Source: Hemileia vastatrix
Taxonomy: Eukaryota > Basidiomycota > Pucciniomycetes > Pucciniales > Zaghouaniaceae
Direction: 5' to 3'
Assembly (NCBI GenBank): GCA_030280995.1
Contig: JASXTE010000005.1
Span: 18,615,501-18,679,500 of the forward strand
DNA: 64,000 nucleotides
Position 1 is the stretch's first letter; every line of letters begins with the position of its first letter. The notes below the pieces were generated by a model. It was not told the DNA's origin. It searched no databases and saw nothing but the letters and a program-made list of their open reading frames with translations. Positions 37,087-49,282 of this stretch are shown piece after piece. A program made the translations under genes and the position numbers.

Positions 37087-37891
37087 TGTCAAGGTACACT
37101 TTTGGTCTAGAAGATTGGTATGAAGTTTTTACGAGGATTCTGAAGGTTTAAATGGACTCTCAACAAATTTGTACATATTTCTTAAATCAAGGGTGATTAT
37201 TTTACTCAATTTAAAAGAGGTATGATTAAAATATTAATATAAATTATATATTAGAGTTACGTATTGTAAATACTAATGCTATAGATTATAAGAATAAGTT
37301 TTGATTTGTTATTATTGTAATAAAGTGATGTAGTAAAGGAATGATTAAAAGACAACAAAAAGAGGGGCCTTATATAGGCAAAGGAGGGACAAAGCATGGA
37401 AATTAAATTCTAAAAACAGTAGTATGAGAGAGAGAAAAGAATATTCCAGAAGGAGTATTTCAAATAATAAAGTTATTCTAAAAAGAAGGCTTCAAACAGA
37501 TGTATTTACAGAGTATGTCAGAAAATACATCCATTTATTTAATATTTACTGTAGAAGTCAATTCTAAATAAGAAATTTGAATTTTTTGTATATATTTAAT
37601 ATTATTTGAATATTAAAATCTTATTTTAACTTAATATCTATTTTTTAATATAAATTTTTATTTTTTCCAACCTGTCAAATGAGCACGGTGTTAGAGAAAA
37701 ATATAAGGGACAATTTTATATTTTAATTATAATTATTTATTTAATTTTATCAATCTTTAATTAGTTAATTTATTATAACTAATTTTAATGTAACTAAATT
37801 ATAATTAAATAATAATTAAAATGATAAGGTGCGGCTTCATCCAATAAATAATTAATTATTTCACTGGGTAAGTCTAGTAGCCTGGCTGACA
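37087..37891 (-). repeat. LTR of truncated element B
   Basis: 805 bp A-type LTR, TGTCAAGGTACACTTTTGG to CCTGGCTGACA. Directly followed by a pol fragment of the same family, so it is a 3' LTR in - orientation. Confidence 0.85.
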
Positions 37892-38538
37892 CTCCGTCAC
37901 TCTAAAAAAACAATAAAAAAAATGCTATGATTTTTTCTTTTTATACTTTTTTAGTAGAGTAGGAAGATTAGATATCTCCTTCCCAGGTATCCAAGAATCA
38001 TATTCAGATGATTTATTCTTGAATCTCAATAAGTATTCTGTACCTTTTTCAGCAGTGACTATTCTGTCATTTAAAATTTTTTCAATTTCTGCTGTTTCAG
38101 TGATTTCATTTGGGGTTTTCTTTGGTCTACCCCTCCTTTTTGGAAATAAATCACTATTGGATGTGTAAGGTTTCAAAGGAGATATTGGAAAAACAGGATG
38201 TTTTCTGTCATATGGGGAATACAGAATAACTTCAACTGCATTATCTCCAATCATTCTTCTGACAACAAATGGAGCAACAAATCGATCTTTCAATTTGTTA
38301 TTACCTTGTAAGTTGAAGTGGACTGTAGAAATCAACACTTCATCACCCTTTTTAAAAGTGTATTCTTTATGGGATTTGTCCCATCTTTTCTTCTCATACT
38401 CAAATGATTTTTCAATACATTTCTGAGCATGATTTCTACATAGTTGTTGCATTTGAAGAAATGATTTTACACCAGGATGTATATCCAATTTAGGTATTTT
38501 GTTATTGAGAATTTGGGCAGGAGTATTTGGAACATATC
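37892..38538 (-). pseudogene. Integrase/chromodomain end of element B
   Basis: Nearly identical to 39351-39995 of element A: purine tract, chromodomain tail (SEYDSWIPGKEIS), GPY/F region and back to the YVPNTPAQ block, where it is cut exactly at the end of the next LTR (38539). No stop in the retained part, 201 or so codons. It is the 3' stump of a second copy whose 5' part is not in the window. Confidence 0.85.
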
Positions 38539-39350
38539 TGTCAAGGTACACTTTTGGTCTAGAAGCTTTGGTACGGAGTTTGTATGAAGATTTTAAGGAT
38601 TAATTGGACTCTCAATAATTTAGTACGTATTTCTCAATCAAAGATGATGTTTACTCAATGATAAGAGGTAGATTTAAAATATTAATATAAGTTATAGATT
38701 AGAATTACGTCCTTGTAAATACTAAAGATATAAAATATAAGAAATAAGTGTTATATTGAAGTTGTGATAATAATTAAGTTGGTAAAAAAGAATGATTAAA
38801 AGACAACAAAAAGAGAGGCCTTTTATAGGCAAAGGAGAGACAAAGCACGGAAATCAAATTCTAAAAACAGTATTATGAGAGAGAGAAAAGAATATTCCAG
38901 AAGGAGTATTTCAAATAATAAATTTATTCTAAAAAGAAGGCGTCAAAAAGATGTATTTACATAGTATGTCAGAAATACATCAATTTATTTAATATTTACT
39001 GTAGAAGTCAATACTAAATAAGAAATTTGAATTTTTTGTATATATTTAATATTATTTGAATATTAAAATCTTATTTTAACTTAATATCTATTTTTTAATA
39101 TAAATTTTTATTTTTTCCAACCTGTCAAATGAGCACGGTGTTAGAGAAAAATATAAGGGACAATTTTATATTTTTAATTTTAATTATTTATTTAATTTTT
39201 TAATTTTATCATTCTGTAATTAGTTAATTTATTATAACTAATTTTAATGTAACTAAATTATAATTAAATAATAATTAAAATGATAAGGTGCGTCTTCATC
39301 CAGTAAATAATTAATTATTTCACTGGGTAAGTCTAGTAGCCTGGCTGACA
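38539..39350 (-). repeat. 3' LTR of element A
   Basis: 812 bp, TGTCAAGGTACACTTTTGG to GGCTGACA. Preceded in element sense by the purine tract at 39351-39361. Confidence 0.88.
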
Positions 39351-39383
39351 CTCCCTCACTCTAAAAAAACAATAAAAAAAATG

Positions 39384-42300
39384 CTATGATTTTTTCTTTT
39401 TATACTTTTTAAGTAGAGTAGGAAGATTAGATATCTCCTTCCCAGGTATCCAAGAATCATATTCAGATGATTTATTCTTGAATCTCAATAAGTATTCTGT
39501 ACCTTTCTCAGCAGTGACTATTCTGTCATTTAAAATTTTTTCAATTTCTGCTGTCTCAGTGATTTCATTTGGGGTTTTCTTTGGTCTACCCCTCCTTTTT
39601 GGAAATAAATCACTATTGGATGTGTAAGGTTTCAAAAGCGATATTGGAAAAAGAGGATGTTTTCTGTCATATGGAGAATACAGAATAACTTCAACTGCAT
39701 TATCTCCAATCATTCTTCTGACAACAAATGGACCAAAAAATGGATCTTTCAATTTGTTATTACCTTGTAAGTTGAAGTGGACTGTAGAAATCAACACTTC
39801 ATCACCCTTTTTATAAGTGTATTCTTTATGGGATTTGTCCCATCTTTTCTTCTCATATTCAAATGATTTTTCAATACATTTTTGAGCATGATTTCTACAT
39901 AGTTGTTGCATTTGAAGAAAAGATTTTACACCAGGATTTATATCCAATTTAGGTATTTTGTTATTGAGAATTTGGGCAGGAGTATTAGGAAAATATCCAA
40001 GCCAGAGCTCAAAAGGCTTTCTTTGAGTAACAGAATGAACAGTGCTATTATAAGCAAATTCTAACCCAGGAAGTAAGGTAACCCAATCATGAGTGAATCT
40101 GTTATTATCTTTATACTCAAGGCCAAAGGCACAATATCTTCTTATCATGTCCTCTAAAGTCTGAATCATTCTTTCAGCTAAACCATCAGTCTGAGGGTGA
40201 TGGGCAGTAGAAAGTTTCAGATCACAACCACAAACATCCATCAGAGACATCCAAAATTCAGAAGTAAATTTTGGGTCTCTGTCAGAGATTATGGCTTTAG
40301 GAAAACCGGCAGTATTAAACATATGAGACAACCATAAGAAAGCTAATTATTTAGTGGAAACATCCTTGTGGGTAGGGATAAATTTACACATTTTTGTGAA
40401 TCTGTCCACAATAACCCAACAAGAGTTATAACTGTCTTTACCAGCAATAGGTAATCCTGTTACAAAATCCATGTTTATTATTTGCCATGGAGCATCAGGA
40501 GGTTCAATATGTTGCATTAATCCTGCTCTTTTACCAGTTAATCTTTTTGATTTTTGGCAAGAATCACAAGATTCAACATATAATTTTGTGTCTTCAGACA
40601 TATTAGCCCACCAAGCAGTGTTCTTAATTCTGATCATTGTTTTGTCAAGATCAAAATGTCCAGCTAATATGTCATCATGACAAATTTTCAAGATTATTTC
40701 TTTCATAGAAGGAGGAATAACAATAACATTACTCAACTTTCTTCTATAATATAGATATCCTTCATCAATTGAAAATTTACCTTTTTCCAAAGCTTTTTGG
40801 TACTTTGGTGGGAGGGTTTTAATTAATGCTTGTATTGAAGCATTCTTTGGATCATTTAATGTGGTGCATAACTTTTTCAAGTCAGTGTCCCTATCATATG
40901 ATTCCAGAATAAGCTGTAATAGCTCTTCCTCCATATCAACCACATATATCCCATGAATATGAATAATTTCATCCTCAGGATCATAAGCAGGATTAGAGTC
41001 ATCATTTGGTAATGGTAAACTTGATAAAATATCCACATTTGAGTGAACAATACCAGCCCTATGAATAATTGTCATTCTCCCTCTGTACTCTTGAACAGCC
41101 AGCTGCCATCTGAACATATGTCTGTTAGGTGTTTTCAAGTTTAAAAGGGATTTAACTGCACTTCAGTCAGTGACAAGTTCAAATTTCTGGTCATCTAGGT
41201 AATAATGAAGCTTTTCTAGAGCCCATACTACAGCTAAACACTCTAATTGAGTAGAACCATATTTCAATTCACTATTTATCAGGGTTCTTGAAATATAACA
41301 AATTACTACTTCTGAAACTTTATCATTCATCACTTGTTTTTGATGGAGGGCAGCACCAAGACCAATGAAACTGGCATCATTGTACAAAACAAATGGTTGA
41401 TTAAATTCAGGTAAAGCAAGAATTGGTGCTGACATCAAACAGTGTTTCATAGTGTCAAAGGCTCTTTGTCTTTCACTATTCCAGACAAAAGCAACATCCT
41501 TTCTGGTTAATTGGGTAAGGGGTAAAGCTATGACTTGGTAATTTTTAATATACTGTCTATAGTATCCACACATTCCCAAATAACTTTGGAGCTCTCTCAC
41601 TGTTGTAGGAGCCTTCACCTGTTGTATGGCTGCCACTTTGTTCTGGTCAACACATATCTGTAAGCCTGAAACAACATGACCAAGAACTTTTAAAGAATGG
41701 AAACCAAATTTACATTTCTTCAAAGCAAGTGTCATATTTATTTCATCCATTTTCTGGAATACTTTACACAGGTGTTTAAGATGGTCCTCAAATGTTTTTG
41801 AGAATATAATGATATCATCAATATAAATCATCAGCCATCCTTCAATTATCTCTTGATGGAATGTGTTATCCATTACTTTTTGGAAAACTGAAGGGGCATT
41901 TTTAGGGCCAAATGGCATCCTAATATACTTATAAATACCCATATGAGTGGCAATCATCAGAAAGTTCTGAGAATTTTTCTCAACAGGTACCTGGTGATAT
42001 CCTTTATTACCATCCAAACAGCTGATATATTTAGCACCCTGTAAAGTAGCATGTATAGAGCTGATTCTAGGTAAAGGATAGATATCATCAACAGTATAAG
42101 TGTTTAGTGCTCTATAATCACCACATAACCTGGCTTTATCTTTCTCATAAGAAATTAGGACAGGTGAGATAACACAATATTTAGGTGTTTCAACTACCTT
42201 TTCAATAATATTCATTTTTAAAAGGGTAGAGATATTATCTTCAATATCTTTTCTCTTTGTGGGAGAAGCAGGATAAGGCTTCTTCTTTAAACTAGGTGGT

Positions 42301-44846
42301 ATATCAGTTAATGGGCAAGACAATGAAAGTTTCATTTCCTCTTTAACTAATCCCAGTTCATGTGACCCATGAGCAAAGGCCATAGGAAAAGATTTTATCA
42401 AGTTAATGATGGAATCTTTATCCTCACCAGAAAGTTGTTCTCCAAAAGAAGCATTGTCAATTTCACACATAAGGGCATGCATTTCCTTTGTAGATCTTCC
42501 TTTATATTGAACCACAGAATTACATGTGTTCAATTCTGGTTTTAATAATTTTTTAGGGGAGGAAATTTTAAATTTTCTCTTCCCATTCATCCCCATTGTG
42601 AAACATTGGTTTGAAGGATCTAATTTTATGCCATACTTGGTTAAAATATCATTCCCTACAATAAGCCAATTGCTCAAGTTATCATTTTTCATGACAACAA
42701 AGTCACAAATAGCTCTTACAAAACCATGGTTATATTTAAAAAACACTGTGGCTTTGTATTTCCTAATGGGGGACAAAACAGAGCCATACCCTCTCCAATA
42801 TTCAGAAATGATAGGCATCAGTTTAGATTTACAGTCTTGATCTACTGAAGCAAGTGCTTATTCAGATACTACACTTCCTCCAGCTCCAGAATCCAGAACA
42901 ACTTCAATGCTGGTTCCATTGATCAAGACTGGTGCCTTAAGAGGGGCAATAATAATTGAGCTATTCTTAATGTTCTTTATGATCTCAGCATCTTCAACTG
43001 TAGATAAATCATTATTATCAATGTCAATAGTATTTAAAGAATGGATATCCTCTTCCAGCATCAAGATTTCTTGTTGAGATTCATATGAAATATTGCTGGC
43101 ACAATCACTTGATGTATCATCCAGTACCACTGTGTCATCAGCATGTTCCTCTGTTTGTTCTACCAGATTTATCTTCTTGTCATAAACATGGCCTTTCTGC
43201 CAAGGCTTTTTGCACTTGAAGCAAGTGTTTGTTGCATACTTCTTTGGTGCAACAGGGGCAGAAGGTTTACCAACCTTTTCCAGAGGTTTCTGTTGGTAAG
43301 TGGAGGGTTTCTCCAAAGGGGTCCTAGGAATGAATCTTCTGGCATCATACTTATTGTTTAGAAGTATCTCATTGCAAGTATTAATGAAAGAAGAGGGTTC
43401 TTTGGAGAACTCAGTCCTAGCCACTATCAAGTCTCTCAGAGACATTGGTAATTTATAGAGGATCCTGTCCTTCCATAAATCAACCTCCATATTTGGGTCC
43501 ATTGCCCTTAAGATTTTTACAAGTTTCATTAAAAACTCAATAGGTTTATCAGTAGAAGAGCTATATCTAGTTTCCTCATACTGCCTTTGTTGAGCCATTC
43601 TGAACTTGGAGCCACCAAATTGTGCTTTAATTAATTTCTTCTAATCCTCCCATGAGTAGTCATTCCCATCCAGGAGAACAGATTCATACCACATCAGGGC
43701 AACATTAGTGAACAAGGAAATTAACTTGGACACAATTTCCTCATCTGGGAGTTTGTAAGAATTTTTTAAGTTATCAATTCTGCAAATTAATTGTTGCCAA
43801 TCAGAGGAAGAATCACCATCGAATGTTAGGTACTGGTCAAGTTTTGGCCAATTCTTTTGATTTAAAGGAGTCTCCTTAGTACTAGCTTGTTTCTGAGTAA
43901 GAAGCAGCTGTAATTTCTCTAATTGTGCTGAAATCTCATTGTTTAATCCTTCTGTTGCAGATCCTGGTGCATCATCAGTTTTTGATGGAAACTCAGGGTT
44001 ATCAACAGGTAATTCTGGAGCTATTTTTACTTTAGAGGAACTAGCCACAGGTACTATTTGAGCATCCTGCACTATATGTTCCTTCACAGAAATTTCAGAA
44101 TATTTTTGGTCATTTAACAATGAGTTCAATTTTTCTTCAATGGTTGTTAGTCTTGTTTTCATTCTTGGAAGACTAGATAAACTCTCATTGATAGTTGCAA
44201 AATATAATTGATTTTTATGTTGAAAAGATGACAAATGGTCATTCAATCTTTTCAGATTTATCTTATCTATCTCTACCTCCTAGCAAAAGGCAGATACAGT
44301 ATCTTTTAGTTTAGACAAATCATTTTTTATATTTTGCCATAAAGCAACTTTCTTTTCATGGGTTGCTTTGTAATGAGACAATTCATCAGAGACTCTCTGT
44401 GATTCACTTCTTAATGCTTGATAACCCTGATCAGTTAAAAAACTATTATATCTCTGAGTCAATTGCATATTTTTCATTATATGATTTTGCTTGGCAGTAA
44501 TATCTCTCAAGTGCTCATCATTAATTCTTGCTACATCTGGAGTGTTTCTCAATAAGGAAACTGAGTAACTTTCCAGACTCTCATAGAACTCAGTGTCAAG
44601 AGTTTCATCAATCACAGCCATATCAGGATTAATCATTGAGGTAGCAATTAAAAGTAAAGGATTTGATACATGAGTGATTTGTCTACTAGGATTTCTACTT
44701 CTTCCATCTCTACATCCTGTTTGGGGCAAGGATTTATTAGTTTGAGAAATTCTTCTTGTTAAAGGAGAATTTACTGCAGTAGGCTCATCATAATCAATTA
44801 AGTCTAGTTCTTCTTCACGTGCAGCAGAACCACTTTGGTCAGTCAT
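39384..44846 (-). pseudogene. Gag-pol polyprotein of element A (one frame, five stops)
   Basis: One frame from ATG 44846 to TAG 39384. In-frame stops: TAG 44280-44282, TAG 43641-43643, TAA 42858-42860, TGA 41163-41165, TAA 40347-40349. Domains: Gag with EELDLIDYD and IATSMINPDM blocks; knuckle CFKCKKPWQKGHVY (43212 on; last Cys is Tyr); protease LDSGAGGS (42882-42893); RT with RLCGDYRALN and YIDD (41815-41826); RNase H with a D, E, D, D-type set (first Asp in LYNDAS); integrase with HH-CC finger (ending ESCDSCQKSK), ISDRDPKF and HHPQTDGLAERM for the D,D-35-E triad; GPFVV motif; chromodomain EYLLRFKNKSSEYDSW. Gag and Pol fused in one frame, so no frameshift signal is needed. Compared with elements C, D and E, Gag lacks the segment that holds the overprinted ORF. 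Confidence 0.93.
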
Positions 44847-44954
44847 TTTAAGATTTTACTGAAATGAAGAAAAGAGACAATAAGATTAATTTAGTTTTTA
44901 TTTTTGATTTTTTATATAAAAAAAATAAAATAAATAATAAAAAAAATCTTTTTT

Positions 44955-45447
44955 CAGGATAAAAATCAACTTAAATAAAATTAATTTATTAATAAAATAA
45001 ATTTAAAACCAGGATTATAATATAATCAACTGTAGAAAAAAATTAGAATTTTTATTAATAATTTTTAATTATTTATTTTCAGGATTTAAATCAACTAATT
45101 TATTACCAGGACTTATTGTCAACTGAAGTTATCAAATATGAAACTTTATTAATTTAACAAAATTTTATTAAACTGATAACTTAACTACCAGGACTTAATG
45201 TCAACTGAAGTAATTAAATATAAATTTTTATTTTAAAATTTTATTAAGCTTGATCACTTAATTACCAGGACTTAATTTCAACTGAAATAATTAAATGTGA
45301 GTTTTTTTAATTAAAATATTTATTGAATTACCAGGACTCAAAGTCAACTGAAGTAATTAAATATTAATTATATATTAATTAAAAATATTATTGTCAGGAC
45401 AATTTGTCAACTGGAACAATTAAATTAATCAGGACAAATGTCAACTG
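44955..45447 (-). repeat. Ninefold stem-loop array in the leader of element A
   Basis: Nine copies, in + reading CAGGAC/T-(4-9 nt)-GTC/ATC/TTC-AACTG, between gag and the 5' LTR. Best examples: 45107-45125, 45189-45207, 45332-45350, 45395-45413 and 45430-45447. Inner triplets pair as GAC with GTC in five copies and GAT with ATC in three, a compensatory change. In the copy at 45332 the arms extend outward by AATTAC and GTAATT, giving 12 base pairs interrupted by two AA (UU in RNA) bulges. Confidence 0.8.
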
Positions 45448-45905
45448 AAAAATTATAATAAATAATATTAAAATATAATTAATTTATTACCTCTGGGACT
45501 AAGAACACTTATTGCTCTATTATGGTCTACCAGGAAAAATAAAAAAATATATAATAATAAAAATAAAGTCAAATTACCAGACACCTCCCCCTGAAAAATG
45601 AGCAAATTAATGCCACTTACAGAGTGCTGAGTAAAAGGAAATACGTAGCAAATGAAGAGTGAAGAGTAACCCACAAATAGTAATAACAATAATTACCACG
45701 ATATATACCACGTTTAGTCAGTATATGAACTTAATTTTTGGAGCGCGGTTCGATTCCCGTTCGCAGCAAAAAATTTTGTCACGTGACGTATGACGTTCGT
45801 CATTTTCTCGCTTTCTCGTCCTTTACAGGTACTTCGCACACCGATGGTCCCCTTGATTACGCCTCAAATATCGTTGAGCCGTTGATAATTTGGAAAGCTC
45901 TCAAT
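45448..45905 (-). other. Proximal leader of element A with PBS-like and tRNA-like sites
   Basis: Next to the LTR, element sense reads ATTGAGAGCTTTCC (45905-45892), like elements C and E. At about 45747-45768 the + strand carries GCGGTTCGATTCCCGTTCG followed by CAGCA, which contains a perfect tRNA B-box (GGTTCGATTCC); the matching site in C is degraded. No complete tRNA can be folded. Confidence 0.5.
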
Positions 45906-46708
45906 TGTTAAGGTACGCTTTTGGTCTAGAAGATTTGGTATGAAGTTTCTATGAGGATTTTAAGGATTTTAAATAAACTCTCAAAAATTTGGTACGTATT
46001 TCTTAATCTAAGTGATTTGTTACTCAAATATAAGAGGTAGGGTTTAAATATTTTTATTAGTTATTGATTAGAATTACGCTCTTGTAACTACTAATGAGAT
46101 AAATATAAAAATAAGTATTGTGTTGTAAATAGTAATAATAAAGTAAGTTGGTAAAGGAATGAATAAAAAACAACCAAAAGAGAGGCCTTATATAGGCAAA
46201 GGAGGAACAAAGCACGGCAATCAAATTATTAAAACAGTAGTATGAGAGAGAGAGAAAAGGAATATTCCAGAAGGAGTATTTTCAAATAATAAAGTTTTTC
46301 TAAAAAGAAGGCATCAAAAAGATGTATTTACAGAGTATGTCAGAAATACATCAATTTATTTAATATTTACTGTAGAAGTCAATTCTAAATAAGAAATTTG
46401 AGTTTTTGTATATATTTAATATTATTTGAATATTAAAATCTTATTTTAATTGAAAATCTATTTTTTAATATAAATCTTTATTTCTTCCAACCTGTCAAAT
46501 GAGCACGGTGATAGTGAAAAAATATAAGGGACAATTTTATATTTAATTTTAATTATTCATTTAATTTTATCATTCTGTAATTAGTTAATTTATTATAAGT
46601 AATTTTAATGTAACCAATTTATAATTAAATAATTAAAATGATAAGGTGTGGCTTCATCCAGTAAATAATTAATTATTTCACTGGGTAAGTCTAGTAGCCT
46701 GGCTGACA
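45906..46708 (-). repeat. 5' LTR of element A
   Basis: 803 bp. Outer end GGCTGACA, inner end TGTTAAGG (one change from TGTCAAGG). Contains the palindromic promoter-like box CCTTATATAGG near 46186. Confidence 0.88.
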
Positions 46709-47492
46709 GAAACACACTAAAATAAGTGACAGGCGCTTATTTACTGTCCTAGCTACATTACAAATGCATTGACCCTTATTATATGCACTAATTCAATTAA
46801 TAACCTAAATCTGGGAGCTTTAATTCACTACAACACTTAAATTAACCTAAATCTGTCAAGTATTTACACGTGCAAGCACCTGAAAATGACTGCATGTAGT
46901 TACCCCACAACTCATACCCTTTTTTGGGTTTTTCAGTGGTTTCTCAGTCAATTTTGGTTATTTTTGAATGGGGATTCCATGTATTATACTGTCATTATTA
47001 GCCCCATAATTTCTACTGTTAATCTCCCTTAATATGAAATAATAATTAGTCTTAATTTCCCCTTTTTGGTCTTTTATTTTAATGTATCACACACATATAC
47101 TCTCTTTTTTGCTTATTCTTTCATTTTGATGGATTATCCCTATTAATGCAGGATTTTGGTGGGTGATATAATTCTAGTTATGTTACTGGTCACTCTTTAT
47201 GTTGTTGGAAATGTCTATTAGTTGGAATGAGGAATCATTAACCATGTATAGAGCTGGTAAATCAAGGGGTTCATAGAGGAAGTTATTGTGTATAAAATGA
47301 GGGGGTTTTTGGTCTTGTTTTCAACATTTTTTATCAATACAATCAATCATATAACCAATAAAATTACAATACATATAAATAGCACTTATAAATTCTTTGA
47401 AGAGTATCTGAATTATTAAATCTATTTTTCTACTAACTATAAGATTGTAAGCCATGTATAATTAGTGAGATTCGAATTACTGAGACCCTTAT
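46709..47492. other. Intergenic, no gene recognised
   Basis: AT-rich. About 47377-47450 resembles 3565-3620 in the Myb-type element (TATCTGAATTATTAAATC), so a fragment of that family was probably here before the solo LTR arrived. Confidence 0.4.
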
Positions 47493-48669
47493 TGTCAGCC
47501 TAGGTGTCTCCAGGACTGAGTAATTCTTATGTAAAAAATAATATAAACTTAATTACATTAAGCTTATAACTTAAAAATAAGTTTAAAATACTTATATATA
47601 TGGTTATAATACATATATATATAATTATTACACTATTATATGACTTATAATAGTTTAAATAGCTTATCCATAGCTTAATAATACTTATTAGGCTGTTAAT
47701 GGAGTTATAATATACTTATCTTAAGTGATATTAAGTAATTATAGACATACATAGGCTTATATGTATACATAAACCTCATATTCAGTGAAATATGTAGTTA
47801 TATTATGTATATTTAGGTCTATAAGTGGGTTTTAACCTCTAAATAGCCTAAAAACGTTATTTTTTGCTTATATTAGGTCATATGGACGTATTCAGTGGAC
47901 TCAAATTGCCTACACAAGCATATACACCTTTTTTCAGGTGCATATATCCAGTTTGGACAACTTAATCTGCTTCCTTTGATGGATTTTCACAGATTTATGG
48001 GCTGAGATATGATTACTGGGCTAATATAGATGCTTGGGGATGTTATTGGGGGCTTGGAAAGAATATTTGGTTCTTTATATGCTTTGGGTTTCATTTTATA
48101 CTCTTTGGATGAGTTATTTTACCTGTTTCTTTATGGTATCCACTTTTATCTGTTTATTCTATATATGGTATGGGTCTGTTGTATCATTAATTGTGATGGA
48201 GGGTCCTTACTGGAGGTCTGGGTGTTGAAACTGCTTGAAGTCGATGCCATGGGGAGGTGATGAGCCCTCACAGTGCTGTAACTTCCAGGGATGGCAGTGA
48301 CATCATCTGGATTGAAGGTCTGAGCACTCCAGTGGATTTTGGTATAAGTAAGGGAGGATTTTGATGGTTATTAGAGATCACTTACTTACTACACATTAAA
48401 AAAACACTACAACACAATTATTATCATATAGAAATATATTATAAAGCATTTATAAATTGATATTAACTTAATACAAGCTTTAACTATTTTTTATTTATCT
48501 ATTTTCCACCACTAGCACACATAAAAATCCAAGTATTGTGAGTTTATATTGAGAATAAATACTCTATTAGTTTTCCCCCAAATTTTAATCACTAAATAAT
48601 TTAACAAAAAGTAGTAGGACCATTAATATTTACTATTAAATCTTACTTAGATACTAGCACACACTGACA
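47493..48669 (+). repeat. Solo LTR of the element E family, perfect target duplication
   Basis: 1177 bp, the same length as the LTRs of element E but clearly diverged. Starts TGTCAGCCTAGGTG, ends CACTGACA. Flanked by CTTAT on both sides (47488-47492, 48670-48674). Confidence 0.92.
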
Positions 48670-48779
48670 CTTATATTGAGTTATATTTTAATAATTATTG
48701 GATTTTTACTACAGTATTTATATAGGACCATTAAAATCTTCTAGAAAACTGATCATTCAAGCTGGTTCACATCTTTTTA

Positions 48780-49282
48780 CTTCATCACAGCCTGACAATA
48801 ATTATGAGATAATCTTCCTATTTTAGCTTTCCAGACTTTGATTTCTAATATGAGGGGCTTGCATTATGGGAAGACCATTGTGATGAAGCATTTTTTTGAG
48901 TATTCTTTTGAGTGTTGGATTTTCTTGGAGGCATTATGAGGCTTTTATGTTACAAGGAAATAAATTAAGAGTTTGAAAACATAAAAAAGGAAGTGAAAAT
49001 ACATGCCTGGTAAAAAATTTTCAAATCTCAGTGAGGGGTGTGTGCTGAGGATTGATGAGAGGATGGAGGTCTGTGTGTCACATGTGAAAAGGATAAGGTA
49101 GGCAAGGAAGCAATGATGTGGCCAACATGTTGTTGTGAAAAAAATTGGGAAGAAAGTGTTGATTTGAGGTCATAAGTGACACCCATTTTTGAAATAATTG
49201 ACTTTTTTGCAAAATCTAAGTGCTGATTTGGTTTGAAATCAACACTTAAGTTAAGTGCGGATTTTCAAGAACTGACACCCCT
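48780..49282 (-). repeat. Terminal part of a Myb-type TIR element, copy 2
   Basis: Aligns with 3640-3977 and 54040-54458 in the same orientation, ending AACTGACACCCCT. Includes the TCAACACTTAAGTTAAGTG dyad (imperfect here). The Myb-coding part is not retained. Confidence 0.7.

Larger units (their letters stand above)
38539..46708 (-). mobile_element. Element A: nearly intact Ty3 chromovirus
   Basis: 5' LTR 45906-46708, leader with stem-loop array, a single gag-pol frame 44846-39384, purine tract GAGTGAGGGAG, 3' LTR 38539-39350. Left flank ATATC (element B pol) and right flank GAAAC do not match, so there is no target duplication and the block arose or was altered by recombination. Only five in-frame stops over 1821 codons and no frameshift: dead but recent. 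Confidence 0.92.

Noticed and set aside
45690..45768. tRNA gene
   Set aside because: A B-box is present, but the T-stem does not pair and no acceptor or anticodon arm can be made upstream.
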